A stretch of 64,000 nucleotides of DNA from Aedes albopictus (Eukaryota > Arthropoda > Insecta > Diptera > Culicidae): NCBI RefSeq assembly GCF_035046485.1, contig NC_085138.1, forward strand, positions 22,724,800 to 22,788,799, given 5' to 3'. Of this stretch, positions 23,079-34,374 are shown piece by piece. Within the stretch, counting starts at the first letter, position 1. Each line of letters opens with the position of its first letter. A model generated the notes under the pieces. The model made no database searches and was not told the DNA's origin. It saw only the letters and a list, made by a program, of their open reading frames with translations. Made by a program: the position numbers and the translations under genes.

Positions 23079-23322
23079 GGACAGACTTGTTAGAATCCCA
23101 AAATGGCCGCCACAATGGCCGACTTTGGCACCTACTCACGATTTCGAAAGCACAAATCTCTTCGTAAACAAAACCAGCGCACCTGAGCTTCTTATTTTAA
23201 GCTTATTACAAGTGAGCAAGAACAGAATAATAAAATGCACTGTTGTTTGAAGTTTGCTGCTTGAGATTTGTGCGTCTGAAATTCTGATGCACTGTTGAAG
23301 CGGGACTTCAAGACGTTTGTCC
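23079..23322. mobile_element. TTAA-flanked piggyBac-like MITE, copy 2
   Basis: Near-identical in layout to 9784-10028 and likewise flanked by TTAA (23075-23078, 23323-23326). Shared interior phrases include CACGATTTCGAAAGCACAAA and GTGAGCAAGAACAGAATAAT. Confidence 0.82.
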
Positions 23323-23329
23323 TTAATCG

Positions 23330-24300
23330 GAAGAAGGTTTCCCCTTTTTCAAACTGCTTTTATGTCATTTCAGCCTTTTGACATTTTCAGCCTTTCGAAA
23401 CTCAGCCCTATGTATCCAACTTTCTGTAATGTCAGTCTTCCGAGTTTCAGCCTTTTCAGGGTAACCCCAATTGACAGGTATTGTACATCCTACAGTATGG
23501 CATTGAACAATGAATGATTCATCAAAAGTAAAAACAAACTAAGCTCAGCGCCATCTGTTGGGCCAGTAGAGGATTCAAATTCCCCATCCTTACTGATTGC
23601 GGCGAGGAAATCATGCCAAACACGTGAGTTGGCTTTCGCTTCCCCGCCAATTGCTTCCCGCGTGGAGGGAGGATGAAGCAGAGAGGAAAATCCACGCGAA
23701 AGAATTTCTATTTCGAGTGCTCTGCTTTCCGGCCACTGTGCGGTGGAGTGTAGTGGCTTTGTAATAACGGCTCACACTTTCGAAAATACCTGCGGAATTG
23801 AATAATACTGTACAATGTACATGCTGCTCTGGTAGTAGTCAAACAATGTAACAGGGGGAGGATTGGATGAGCACAAGTGCGCCTACATGTAGTAGAAGGT
23901 ACTCAAGGCACGTCGTGGCCACGTCGAAAGAATTTCCACAATGAAACCGCAGCAAATGCATTCGAAAGGGGGTATGGAGACGAGAGTCAGGTTGCGGATT
24001 TATAGATTTGTTGTTCGCGATTGTGTTACTCGATAAGGTATTTGAATAGTATTTCCGCATGCATATTGGTTTAATTGGATTTGCAACGCAGCGTCATTGC
24101 ATTTTTGAGGCAAATTCTGGTCGGAACGCAAACTACTCATCAACAAGCTATAGGATAAGCTATTTTTATTCCTTAATTCACACCCAACATGAAACATTGT
24201 CTCCAAAACTCAAAGATAGTACGTATTTTGAAAATTCGTAAACAATAATTTTTGATTGAATCAAACCCAGATTCCTATCAAAAGTGCAATTCAATACCAA
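23330..24300. other. Gene-free stretch
   Basis: Repetitive CAGCCTTT/TTTCAGCC phrases occur at 23370-23460; otherwise mixed sequence. Open frames are short and unrecognised. No gene is called. Confidence 0.3.
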
Positions 24301-24301
24301 A

Positions 24302-24620
24302 ACCCGGGTAAAAGAAAAGAGCTCAATAATAGCTTATTTTGATATTAAGATCGAAATGTGATATTGGTTTGATTGATATAAGATATATAAGAGATAAAAG
24401 ATCTAAAATTTAGTCCTGGAACATCATCATCAGATCACATTTAGATTTCGTAAGATCTAACCAATAGCAGCGAGCCATTCGTTTGATCTTTGAATATCAA
24501 ATTTTGATAATGTTCAGATGTTCCAGGAACATTTTCAGATATTATTTTCAGTTCTTTTATCTCTTGTATCAATCAAACCAATATCACGTTCTGATCGTCA
24601 CCCGGGTGTACCCGGGAACA
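24302..24620. repeat. Foldback element with ACCCGGGT ends
   Basis: The left arm starts near ACCCGGGTAAAAG. The right arm ends GTCACCCGGGTGTACCCGGG. The middle arms share GATATTGGTTTGATTGATA and GAGATAAAAGA in inverted order, giving an imperfect 320-bp hairpin. No target duplication was identified. Confidence 0.55.
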
Positions 24621-25954
24621 ATCGTGAGCTAGTAACCTTTAGGGTATACCTTATTTCATGTAATAATATTTGAACTTTTCGTAATGAAAATATCCTTGGA
24701 TCCATGGGGAATAGAGTATTCGTTACAAATTAACAAAAAAAAAAGTGCAACACTAAGCTGAGAAGCCGAGTTTTTCTCACTGGGACATTTCGCCAAGAAG
24801 ATAGAGACAGAATTGAATGTTCAGACAGCGTATAAGTACAGACGAGAAATACAGAATATGAATCAGCACAATCGATCAGAAGGGTAACCCAAAAAGCCTG
24901 GAACTATCGAAGCTCAAATAGAGTGAGGAAGACCCACTTGAATTGGTACTAATTGGCGAAACCATTATCAGTATCGTGCTTCTAAAGTGGGTCATAAACT
25001 CGGCTATCAATGTGTTTCATTGTAACTAATAATGTGAAAACAGTATACCATAATAGAATCTTTCAAATAATGTTACGGGTATAAATATTCGTTACAATTA
25101 TTAGACAGAATAATTGTTTGATTATTCGTGCGTTCTTTGTGTTGTATGTTTTATTTTAACATTTCCATAAATTTAATGCACATTTATAGGGTTCTGCAAA
25201 AATAGAGGCCCATCAAATGCCATCCCACTTTGATTACCAACTTTCAGGCCATTTCGGGCAGCGGTCAAGTACTAGAGATGTAAATCTTTCCCTGCCACGG
25301 ATTTCTAAGTTATTGAGCTCAAGTATCGAACCCCGATACAGGATGCCCGATTAGGATTAGTTTTCCTAGACAAAATCAAGCTATGAATTTGTGCATTTAT
25401 AAGGTTCTGTGTATCGTGATTCTTTTATTTTTGTAACAATAATTAATCTTGAAATACGGTAAAACATCTTCTAGAGATCCTACATGCTGTTTGCACGTAG
25501 ATTCCAGTTAGTAATCAATTATAAAAAATCTAGTTGAACTTTTAACTAATGATCAGAGGTTTCTGATGGTTGAAATTGTTGAAATGGTTGAACTCTTGGA
25601 ATTCCTCCGGAAGTTTTTTCTGTTGTTTCCACCTGAACATATTCCTTCTACGGGGTGCCTACTCATAAGGCAAAATAAAATTTCCTGAGTTTTCCAGGTT
25701 TTCCAGGGGAAATTTTAAACGTAAATTGAAAAAAAATATACTTCTCAAAAACTATACAGAAATTTCATCAAAACTAAAGTTAAAAATTTTAAGGAAAAAT
25801 GCGTATGATTCATTATTCAAGAGATTCCACCAAATTGCTGAATTCTTTCAAGAACTGTTTAACAAAACTTTTTCGAATATACAAAAATCGAATTATCGAA
25901 TATACAAAAATCGATTATTTTTTCCTAGAGTTCTTTTGGGTTAATTGAAAGAAA
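24621..25954. other. Gene-free AT-rich stretch
   Basis: No feature is recognised. The plus-strand frame at 25726-25944 is AT-driven, with Lys/Asn/Ile/Phe-rich composition and an internal duplication of its last 15 codons, and is not called. Confidence 0.3.
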
Positions 25955-26227
25955 TTGAGGGGGTTAGAAGCAAAGGGGTGTAAGTGACAAAAACTCACAT
26001 TCGAGTAAATGAGGTTTAAAGTTTTTGACCAATTTTTCATCCCATACAAAATGTGTGGAGCTTCAAAATCAACCTAATTTTCTCTGATTTATTGTAATTT
26101 TTCCAATCATCGTAGAAACAATCCTAAAAAAGTTCCTGAAAGCTTGAAATCTGAAGAATTTTATGATATGCTCAGCTCAAAATCGACAAAATGGTCACTT
26201 ACACCCCTTTGATTCTGGGCCCCTCAA
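25955..26227. mobile_element. 273-bp TIR element with TTGAGGGG ends
   Basis: The left end contains AAAGGGGTGTAAGTGAC and the right end the exact inverse, with outer TTGAGGGGGTTAGAAGC against its diverged inverse. No coding capacity. A target duplication is not clear. Confidence 0.6.
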
Positions 26228-26299
26228 TTGCTTTCACATTCCCACCTACAATAATATGCAAATATGTACTCTAAAAAATCAGGAAAAGAAAAAAAATTA

Positions 26300-28320
26300 A
26301 GGAAATCGATCAGTAATTCCATAGACTACATGACCAATCAATTCCATACACAGTTTTAAATATGAACTTTTATGATTGTATTCTATGATAGTGGTGTAGT
26401 AGTATCTTTATCCAGTTTTCCCAAGTACCTAGATCCAGAGGTTTTTACGTATTCGCTTCCATAAGTAGCTCCTTCCGAGATTTTCCACAATTTCAGAATT
26501 TCGAGGTTTTTGTACGGGGTCTCTGCTAGAGCATACACCCCCGCATATTCTTCCAGAGATTCTCTCTGGATTCCTCCCGGAGATTTTTCAATAGTTTTCC
26601 AAAGCTATTCCAGGAATTTCTCTTAGTCTTCTTCTTCTTCTTCTTCTTCTTTATGGCTCTACGTCCCCACTGGGACTCGGCCTGCCTTGCTTCAACTTGT
26701 TGTTCTTTGAGCACTTCCACAGTTATTAATTGAAGGGCTTTCTTTGCCTGCCATTGCATGAATTTGTGTATTGTGATGCAAGTACAATGATACACTATGC
26801 CCAGAGAGTCGAGAAAATTTTCGTGACCGGAACGGGAATCGAACCCGCCGTCTCCGGATTGGAGATCCATAGCCTTAACCACTAGGCTAACTGGAGACCC
26901 AATTTCTCTTAGTGGTTTCGGGATAAATTTCCAACAGTTTCTTTTGAGATTTTTGCAGAAATTCTTCCAGGGATTTCTTCCAGAGACAGTTATCAGACAT
27001 TTCAAGTGGATTTCCTTACGGGATTTCGCACATAGTTTTTCCCGAGATACCTTTTAGAGGTTTTAAGGGTTTCTCCTTAAATTTCCTTAATATTTCCTCC
27101 TGGGATTAGTCCAAGAACTCTTTTTCCTAGATTTCCCAGTTTCTTTCAGGATTTCCTCCGAAATTTCTCCCGAGATTGCTCTAATAAGTCTTTGCGGAGA
27201 TTTTCGCAAAAATTGCCCGGAATTCCTTCAGATATTTCTATCTGGACTATCTTAAATACAAGAAATCTGGTAAGTTAGGAGACATTGCGAGAAAAAAAAC
27301 TCTTCAAAAAATATCCTGCAAGAACTCCGGGAGCAAATTTTGAAGACATTCCAAAAAGTAACATCCAGAATCTTGGGATAATCTCTGTTAGAGATTCCGG
27401 GAAGAGCTCTGAGAATAATCCCGAGAAAATCTGTAAGAATATAACCTCAGATGGATCACTGCAAGAAATTAGGCAATCAACTATAAGGAAAGCCATGAAA
27501 AATATCCGAAACAAAACTCACGGGACGAACTCCATGAGAAATACCAGCAGTAGCTGCTGTACAAATCCCAGAAGAGTCTCCAAAAAATCTAAGGAGAATG
27601 TCCTGGACAAATTTCGAAAAAAAAAACTGTGAGAGACATCCCAGGATCAACACCGAAAGGAATCTTCTGAGACAAGTCCCGCGAGAAACTTCGAGAGAAA
27701 TCTGAAAAGAAATACCGCGAGTACCTTTGGGAAGTTATACCAGCTGAAACTTCTGTAGAAATCTCAAGAGGAACTTTAGAAGAATGCTATCGGGAATTTC
27801 TTGAGGAAATAACAGGAAAAACTTCAGAATAAATTCCGGAAGGAATTGATGCAGAAAATTGATAAAAACTCCTTAAACCCCGTGGAGGATCTTTAGTAGA
27901 AATTCCAGAAATAACTTCTCCAAGAGGAATCCTGTAAGAAACTCTTACAGAAATTCCGCGATAACATGTGCGGTGTATCCTGCGAGAAACTCTTGTTTAG
28001 ATCTCGGGATAAATGATTTATCAGAATCCTGGTAGGAACCCACGGGAACTCTGGGAGCAATACTGGTAAAACATATCCGTGAAAAAATCCCGAAGAAATC
28101 GATTGGCATTCCGGAATCCTGGAAGATTCTCGAGGAAAAATCCTCGAAATAAATGTTCGAATCTTGGAAAAATGCTGGTAGGAATCCGGAAGGCGTGGAA
28201 AAATACGGAAGAAAGCTTGTAAAAAACCCTGGCAGGAATTTCAAGAGTTATTTCCAAAGAAATTTCGGAAAGAAAGCATGACGGAATTTCTGGAAAAATC
28301 GTTGTAGTAGCCGATTTTCT
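26300..28320. repeat. Strand-switching repeat family, copy 3 (most contiguous)
   Basis: Pyrimidine-form units run to about 27240, then purine-form units to 28320, interrupted only by the SINE at 26627-26900. It contains in one piece the landmarks that are split in copy 2 and truncated in copy 1, so it is the best guide to the family's full order, about 1.7 kb without the SINE. Confidence 0.65.
26627..26900 (-). mobile_element. tRNA-derived SINE, Feilai-like
   Basis: Read on the minus strand it starts GGGTCTCCAGTTAGCCTAGTGG (A box TAGCCTAGTGG), has the B box GGTTCGATTCC and ends in an (AAG)n tail. A perfect 12-bp target duplication AATTTCTCTTAG flanks it (26615-26626, 26901-26912). The head is a tRNA-like sequence with a deviating acceptor stem. 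The family name is a recollection of Aedes SINEs, not a database match. Confidence 0.88.
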
Positions 28321-28379
28321 ACAAGGATACACTAACACTACATCATCAAATTTTGTCTATTCAAATCCACGATGTTGTA

Positions 28380-29070
28380 AACCCTGTGGACTCTATTTCT
28401 TCAGAAATGCCTTGGATTTCTCCTGAGAAATTCTCAAAATATCCTGCAGGAGTTTACTCTGGGATCTAAGAATTCGAACAAGGGATTCCTCCAGGAACTT
28501 GAAAACTCCTAGAGTTTTCCTCCTAACAAGAAATAATAGAGAATTCCGACAAGGAATTTGTGGAGAATTTCCAGAAAGAATCCCTGTAAGGACTTCTGAA
28601 GGATTCCCGCAAGGAACACCTGGAGGATCTTCAGAAGGAACTCCTGAGAGTCCCTGGAGAAACCGCTGAAAGATTTTCAGAAGAAACTGCTGATGTATTT
28701 GCAGAAGGTATACCTGGATGATTTCGGGAAGGAACTTCTGGAATATTCATAACATTCTCTGGGTAAAATCCCGGGCAGAAAGCCCACAAGGAACTCTTGA
28801 AGAAACTATTGGATGAGTTTTCTGGATTTTTTTTAAGAATCTCAGATGAGACTTCTCATAAAATAGTTGAAAATTTCTTGGAGGAATCCCAGGAACAATT
28901 TGTAAGGGAGCTTCGAAGGGGCTATTGGATGAATACCAGAAATAATATTGGAAGAGTTCCTGCACCAAATTCTGAAGACAACCTATAAAAATTTCAAGAG
29001 GAACACCTAGGCAAATCTCAAAAATATTTCTTGGAGAAATTTAAAGAGCATCTCCTGGTAAAACTTAGAA
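28380..29070. repeat. Degenerate GGAATTCCTGGAGGA units
   Basis: Simple short-period degenerate repeats in purine form (AAGGAACTCCTGGAGAA-like). They are less organised than the strand-switching family and without its landmarks. No gene. Confidence 0.5.
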
Positions 29071-29701
29071 TAAGTTCCATATTTATCCGTTTTCGCCGTT
29101 ATTAGCGATTTGAGTTATCGTTGATGTTTATTTTTTGTGTTGTGATTGGGCTTTACTTCGAAAAGTTCATTTTCGCCGGGTAACATCTGTATAGGTTACC
29201 TTGTGAACCCAGTTTTGCTTCTTTATTCATCATACATGAAGTGGTGAATTCGCGTGTCGTGCCTTGGCCTTGCTATATTTCAGAATGACGTCGATATTGC
29301 AACGGTGCATATTGCTTTTCCATCTTTCCGCTCAAACATCAGTTTGAGAGGCTTTAGCTTGATGGAATACTTAGGTAGTACAGTTCATGTGTAACTCAAC
29401 ATAGAATTGCACCTAACCTAACTCTGCTTGAACAGAATTTGTCATGAGTTGACTGATTGGCATGTGTCTGATGGGGAGTTTTCGTTTGATCCACTTTGCA
29501 CATTTCAGTGTTCCTTGGCAAACTTTGCGCATTCACTAGGCATCCCTACGCAACAAACAGGGGAACCTAACCGCACTAATTTGGTTGCGACCGCACATTT
29601 CATGAATAACTCGCTTCCGTTGACACTCCAAGAGAGTTTCATGGGGGGTTGTTACAACCACGCCCTCCATTGTGGTAAACGATCTATATCTTCAAAGGAA
29701 G
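29070..29701. other. Unrecognised segment, possible old insertion
   Basis: Contains an open frame at 29428-29733 (from a non-ATG start) without recognised motifs. GC content is higher than in the neighbours. A coding role is not supported. Confidence 0.25.
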
Positions 29702-29712
29702 CTTGTCCTATG

Positions 29713-29774
29713 TTATGTGAAGAATTAGCTTAAGTTAAAATTCACGAATAAAAAGAAATAAAAAATAAAAAAAA
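29713..29774 (+). mobile_element. 62-bp 5'-truncated retroposed insert with A-rich tail
   Basis: It starts TTATGTGAAGAATTAGC and ends in an AATAAAAAATAAAAAAAA tail. It is flanked by a perfect 11-bp duplication CTTGTCCTATG (29702-29712, 29775-29785). This is the signature of target-primed reverse transcription with extreme 5' truncation. The source element is probably a poly(A)-tailed LINE. Confidence 0.75.
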
Positions 29775-30513
29775 CTTGTCCTATGGCATAGGGCCTATGC
29801 GGTGCGTGAGGACAGTGGAAATGTGGTTCGAGCTCAGGAAATTATGTAGCAGAAGTTGTAACAGACGTCTTTCGGTTGAATCGAAGGCTTTTAAGTCAAC
29901 TGAAGGCATAAAAGGAAGCTACCCGGTCTTCTGAACAATTTGTGTGGAAAATTTTTGGTACACATGCTTCCAAATTGAGAAAAGCTATAAACTGGTCTAT
30001 TGTATAATTACGAAACATTAACTTCCGCTCCGAGTATTGTCAGCTATAGAATCGATTTAGTGGGCTTTAAATGCTCTGCTTCCTTCAAGGTGCGATTAAA
30101 ACCATCGTCACAAAAGCATATTGGCCCAATGCTAATTATACAATGTGTTCCGCAAATCCACTGAGTAGATGGCGGTAGTGTGCAAACGCCAAATAGGAGC
30201 AGAATATTCGAATATTCGAATAGTGCGTTAAAAAGGGAAACGATGGAAAGTGGGTAGAGTGAGACGTCTGTTTTTCTGTGGTATTATTCAGAAGGGTGCG
30301 TACGTTGCATGAAGAAGGAAGTAGTCCCAAATTTATCAGGTTAACCTCGTTCTCTCAAAAATGATTCAAAAATGATAAAACGGATTGTCGATTATCACAT
30401 TTGTGATGTTCGTCTGGCTAGCATGCCTGTTTATGTGAACTAACATGCCTCTCAATTTGGGATGAACACAGTGACTCTTTTATGCAACGTTTTATACGTT
30501 TTCAACAATAAAC

Positions 30514-30696
30514 TTGCTCAAACGTAGTTTTTGTTTAGGTAGTTTCTTGAATTATGAGGATGCTTTTGATAATGTGCCTTTCAATGTCATAATGAAAGTC
30601 GCATGGCGACGTAAGCTACCTGCAATGAACTATTGGCTCTATTTACGCTTATACGTATTTATAGAAATGCCATTTGACGCCACTTTTATCAAGTGA
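30514..30696 (+). mobile_element. Reverse transcriptase fossil
   Basis: The translation includes LNYEDAFDNVPFNVIMKVAWRR, matching the first catalytic-Asp block (D-x-x-A/G-A-F-D-N-V) of R1/LOA/I-type non-LTR reverse transcriptases. The rest of the domain is lost. Positions 29786-30513 show no other feature. Confidence 0.5.
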
Positions 30697-30892
30697 ATCA
30701 CCCTATCCCAATTGCAACCAGCTGTGAATAAAATAAACAGAACGATCGTTATAATTTAAATCCTCTATCCTTCACAAGATCACTTAATGACGCAAATTTA
30801 TCACCAAAGCCTTCAATCTGCTATCAGTAACCATCCGAGCCAACCGGACCAACCGGTTCTTGATAGCGTCATTTAAGAACACTTCCAACAGG

Positions 30893-31113
30893 TAGGGTAT
30901 GTGTGCCATCAGTAATCTCATGCTCCCATATTCATCCTATTCGAAAACAAGCGATTACGGCACCGATTGATTCCGTTCTTTTTTTGTTTTCATGGGTGCT
31001 CACTTCTAACAAAAAATACAAAAATAAGAAACAAAACAAACAGCGCTTCAATCCTTTGTTTTTTGTAGGATGAAAATGGGAGCCACATGCTTAATAAGGG
31101 AACCAATACCCTA
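30893..31113. mobile_element. 221-bp TIR element with TAGGGTA ends
   Basis: The ends TAGGGTATGTGTGCC and inverse TACCCTA are imperfectly inverted, with a longer inner arm CATGCTCCCATATTCATCCTA against GTAGGATGAAAATGGGAGC. No coding capacity. Confidence 0.5.
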
Positions 31114-32140
31114 TATAGGTATTCCCTTCTAACGACGCGTGTGCATCATGTGACTCCCTTCCCAGTAGTTCCTGTCCTGCTCCATTTTGCAACAAATTCA
31201 TTCATTTGTTTAATCTGTCACGTCCTCCATATCTCCTGGATAGATGGCGTCAACGACGAAAACGACACGAGATCTAATTCCGACGAAAGACAAACAAAGG
31301 GGGCTCTGCTTGCAATCAGCAGTACCTAGTGGTGCTGGAATTACTCTCGGCCGACAATCATTGGTTTTCAATTAACGGGTGGTGGGTGGTGGGTGGTGGG
31401 CGGTACCTAGGTCGGTGTCGTCGTCGGGTTGATCTTTGGCGTCCCGTTCCTTTATAGGAGGAGGATGAACCGGAAGCGGCACGCTCGGGTGAGACTTTGT
31501 CGATTGACGTTTTACCACCACCGCGACGAGACCGCCGAGAGTGGCATTCAAGGTCAAAGTCACGGCGAGGCGACTATTACAACGTCGTAGATTGGTTGTG
31601 TGTGCATTACCGGCAAGCTGCGCGGAACTACAATGTTGCAGTTCAGTGTAGAGTACAGTCGAGTCTCTCTATTTTGAATCTGAAGGATTAGATCGTCTGA
31701 TAAGAGAAAGAGATCAAATTAGTTTTCAGAACTCGGAATGAAGAAATCAATAAAATCATATTTTTCCTCAAGTTTAGCATCAGTCGAGTTCGAGTACTGT
31801 AACTGTAGCATGAGTCTAAATGTGTTTTAGTATTCAGGCTAAGTAAATAGCACAGTTTCCGATTCGAGTCCTGTGTGTGAACTCAACTATGAATGCGGCG
31901 GACAAAATCTAAGAACTTCCTGAAAGATCTCATTTCTTTTTTGTTTGTTTTATCTAATATTTTTTTAGAAAAAGGATAGGTAAGAACTATGTTGCTAATC
32001 GGTATATTCAGAAACTTTTACCATGTTAAACTACTTATTTCTCGAAAATATCCCATGTCCCCCACCGTTTGAAAAGATCTGCAGACGGCGATGTTAACTT
32101 TTTTGCAGCAGAGTGAATAGGGGAGACTATGGCTAGCCGA
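31114..32140. other. Gene-free stretch with possible gag zinc-finger fossil
   Basis: At 31497-31691 the plus frame reads RGDYYNVVDWLCVHYRQAARNY, faintly resembling the short Cys/His motif at the end of Ty3/gypsy-type gag proteins in insects; the match is weak. A (GGGTGGT)n tract lies at 31377-31405. Nothing else is recognised. Confidence 0.25.
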
Positions 32141-32750
32141 GCATTGGTCTCTAAAAAGAAAACATCTAAGATGAGTAAATCCCGAGAAGAAATCCAAGAA
32201 AAAACTCTGTCAGAAACCTCAGGAGGAACGCCCTAAAAAAATTTCAGAAGAAACTATTGCAAAAATCCCGAGATGTGCTCTAGATAAATCTTGGGAGTAA
32301 GGCCTGAAGAAAAACAGAAAAACTATCTGAGAAATCTTAGGAGGAACTCTGGAAGGAATCCCTGAAAAAAAAACAACTCCTGTATTAATTTTGCGAGGAA
32401 CTACAAGAGAAATCCCGGGGGACCCTCTAGAAGAAATGCAGCAAAATGTCCCGGGCGGTTCAGGGAGGAATGCCGGAAGGAATCCCAGAAACCCCGAAAC
32501 TCCGACAGAAATATCAGCCGGTACTCTGAGAGAAAACCCGCGAGGACCGCTAGGAAATATCCCAAGAAAAGCTCTGGGATTTTTTTTTCAGTTTTTCTCA
32601 AGATGTCACAGGAAGAACTCCGACTGAAATCACACAGACGATTTTGGTAGCAACATCCTTCAGAAGGATTTCAGGGAGAATTTCGGGAACATTTTCTGAG
32701 AGAATCCATGCAATAACCTCAATCTTCGCGGAAAGAACTACGGGAAGCAT
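32140..32750. repeat. Strand-switching repeat family, purine half only
   Basis: Purine-form units with GGAATGCCGGAAGGAATCCC and GAAACTCCGACAGAAAT match 19680-19740 and 6130-6170. The pyrimidine half is absent, so this is a truncated copy. Confidence 0.55.
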
Positions 32751-32790
32751 TTGTTTCAACTAGTAACTCTAAAGCGTCGTGTCGGTTCTA

Positions 32791-33080
32791 TCTATATCAC
32801 AGTCAATGTTGTTACGAACAAGTCATCTACATGGCGACCGAGACTGGAAATAAGTTATTTGACACAAGTTTTTTATACTTGTATCAAATAAATTATACCC
32901 GAGCAGGAATGAATAACTGACACATAACTGGAGCATAACGAAGTCAGGTATCATACGAAGACAAGGTATTGGACAAGGATCTGAGTTAGTTATTCTTCAG
33001 AAAATTTCTCCTGTTCTTGTACCGAGTCACGGTCGCCATGTAGATGATTTGTTTTGCAACAATATAGACTGTGATATAGA
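32791..33080. mobile_element. 290-bp TIR element with TCTATATCACAGTC ends
   Basis: Ends TCTATATCACAGTC and inverse. Inner arms CATCTACATGGCGACCG and inverse are almost perfect. A remnant of one end (CCACATGGCGACCGTGACTCGG) occurs at 35870-35892. No coding capacity. Confidence 0.7.
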
Positions 33081-33157
33081 AAATATAGAATGGGAGTACG
33101 TGATAATGTCCATCGGTCACCTCAACAAAGAAATAAAGGAAGTGAGGATGGGAATCT

Positions 33158-33403
33158 GCTTCTTCTACTTTATGGCTCTACGTTCCCACAGGGACTTAGT
33201 CTGCCTCGTTTCAACTTGGTGTTCTTTGAGCATTTCCACAGTTATTAGCTTTCTTTGCCTGCCATTGCATGAATTGGTATATTGTGAGGCAAGTACAATG
33301 ATACACTGTGCCCAGGGAGTCGAGAAAGTTTCCCCGACCGGAACGGGAATCGAACCTGCCGTCTCCGGATTGGCGATCCATAGCCACGGCTAACTGGAGA
33401 CCC
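33158..33403 (-). mobile_element. Second Feilai-like SINE copy, A box damaged
   Basis: Homologous to 26627-26900 over its length on the minus strand, but the A-box region has a deletion and the poly-AAG tail is short. The B box GGTTCGATTCC is intact. A flanking duplication is not convincing. Confidence 0.75.
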
Positions 33404-33455
33404 CTAACTGGAGGAATATCTGACACAATTCCGGAACCGATTTTTTTTAAATACA

Positions 33456-33960
33456 CTACCAAACATTGAAAGATGTTTAAGCGCAACTTCTATATAATAT
33501 TGTGCATTCCTATGGATACTAGTAAACTCGAAATTTAATCTGTGATCACAACAATTCTTCTAGGGATTGCAATTCCTACAGAGATTCATTTAGGGATTGT
33601 CTAGGACAGCTTTTCTCAAACTTCATTACCGACGCGTGTATTTCTTATGGGGCTCTGAAGGGTCGTGACCCATAGTTTGAGAAAGGTGAATCTAGGAAAT
33701 CTATCCAGAGTTCTCTCCAAGCTTAAGATATTTTTTAGAGATTTCTTCGGAATTCCACCTCGCATTTTTCCTTGAATTCCTTCCGAGATTCCTACTTGAC
33801 TTTCTAACGCGATTTTTCCTTGGAATCTTTTTAGAAGGTCGAGGCTGGATTTTTGCTGGAGTTTCCGGGATTAACCACTTCTACTTTTCGAGCATTACTG
33901 CAAGAGTTGTGCCCGGAATTTAAACAAAGGTTTTCCCGGAATTTCACCCAGAGTCAGTGA
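33456..33960. repeat. Tandem duplication, unit A
   Basis: Aligns over about 0.5 kb with unit B (34375-34870) at an offset of 919 bp. Shared phrases include AAGCGCAACTTCTA, TTCCTATGGATA, AATTTAATCTGTGATCACAA and an 82-bp hAT-like MITE. The later part is pyrimidine-form degenerate repeat. Confidence 0.75.
33607..33688. mobile_element. 82-bp hAT-like mini-MITE (in unit A)
   Basis: Ends CAGCTTTTCTCAAACT and inverse AGTTTGAGAAAGGTG match the 498-1502 hAT ends, including a GGGTCGTGACCC subterminal palindrome. TCTAGGA occurs on both sides as a degraded target duplication. The equivalent copy in unit B is 34526-34607. Confidence 0.65.
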
Positions 33961-34374
33961 ATCAAAATTCAACCATCGCGCAACAATAATGACAATTTCG
34001 CAACCTGTATTTGTTGCGACAAAACAACCCATGCGACATAAGTTTGTCCCAACTTGAAAATAATGGGATTAACGTCGTACACCACGAGTTTAGAGATTTT
34101 TAAGCCTTGCATTGCGATTTACGAACGGTAACTTCGAGTCGGTAAACACTGCAACTCTGGTGAAGCTCTATCATCAAACAGTTTCGACTTTGGGTTAGTA
34201 ATAATTGATTATTCACGAGTTGAAAAGTACGCAACAAATTCAGCTTCCGTTTTGTCTGCAACAAAAAATTTCGAGATCATGTCATTATCTGTCACCAGTA
34301 GGGATAAAGACTAATCGTCGCACCTTCTTTGTTGCTTGTTTTGTGCCTCTTTTGTCTGACAATTTTCTTCACTG
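33961..34374. other. Spacer between duplication units
   Basis: AT-rich sequence with scattered GCAACAA/TTGTTGC motifs. No coding or mobile feature is recognised. Confidence 0.3.

Noticed and set aside
26820..26900. tRNA gene on the minus strand
   Set aside because: A and B boxes are present but the sequence continues into a 274-bp repeat with an AAG tail and target duplication, so it is a SINE.
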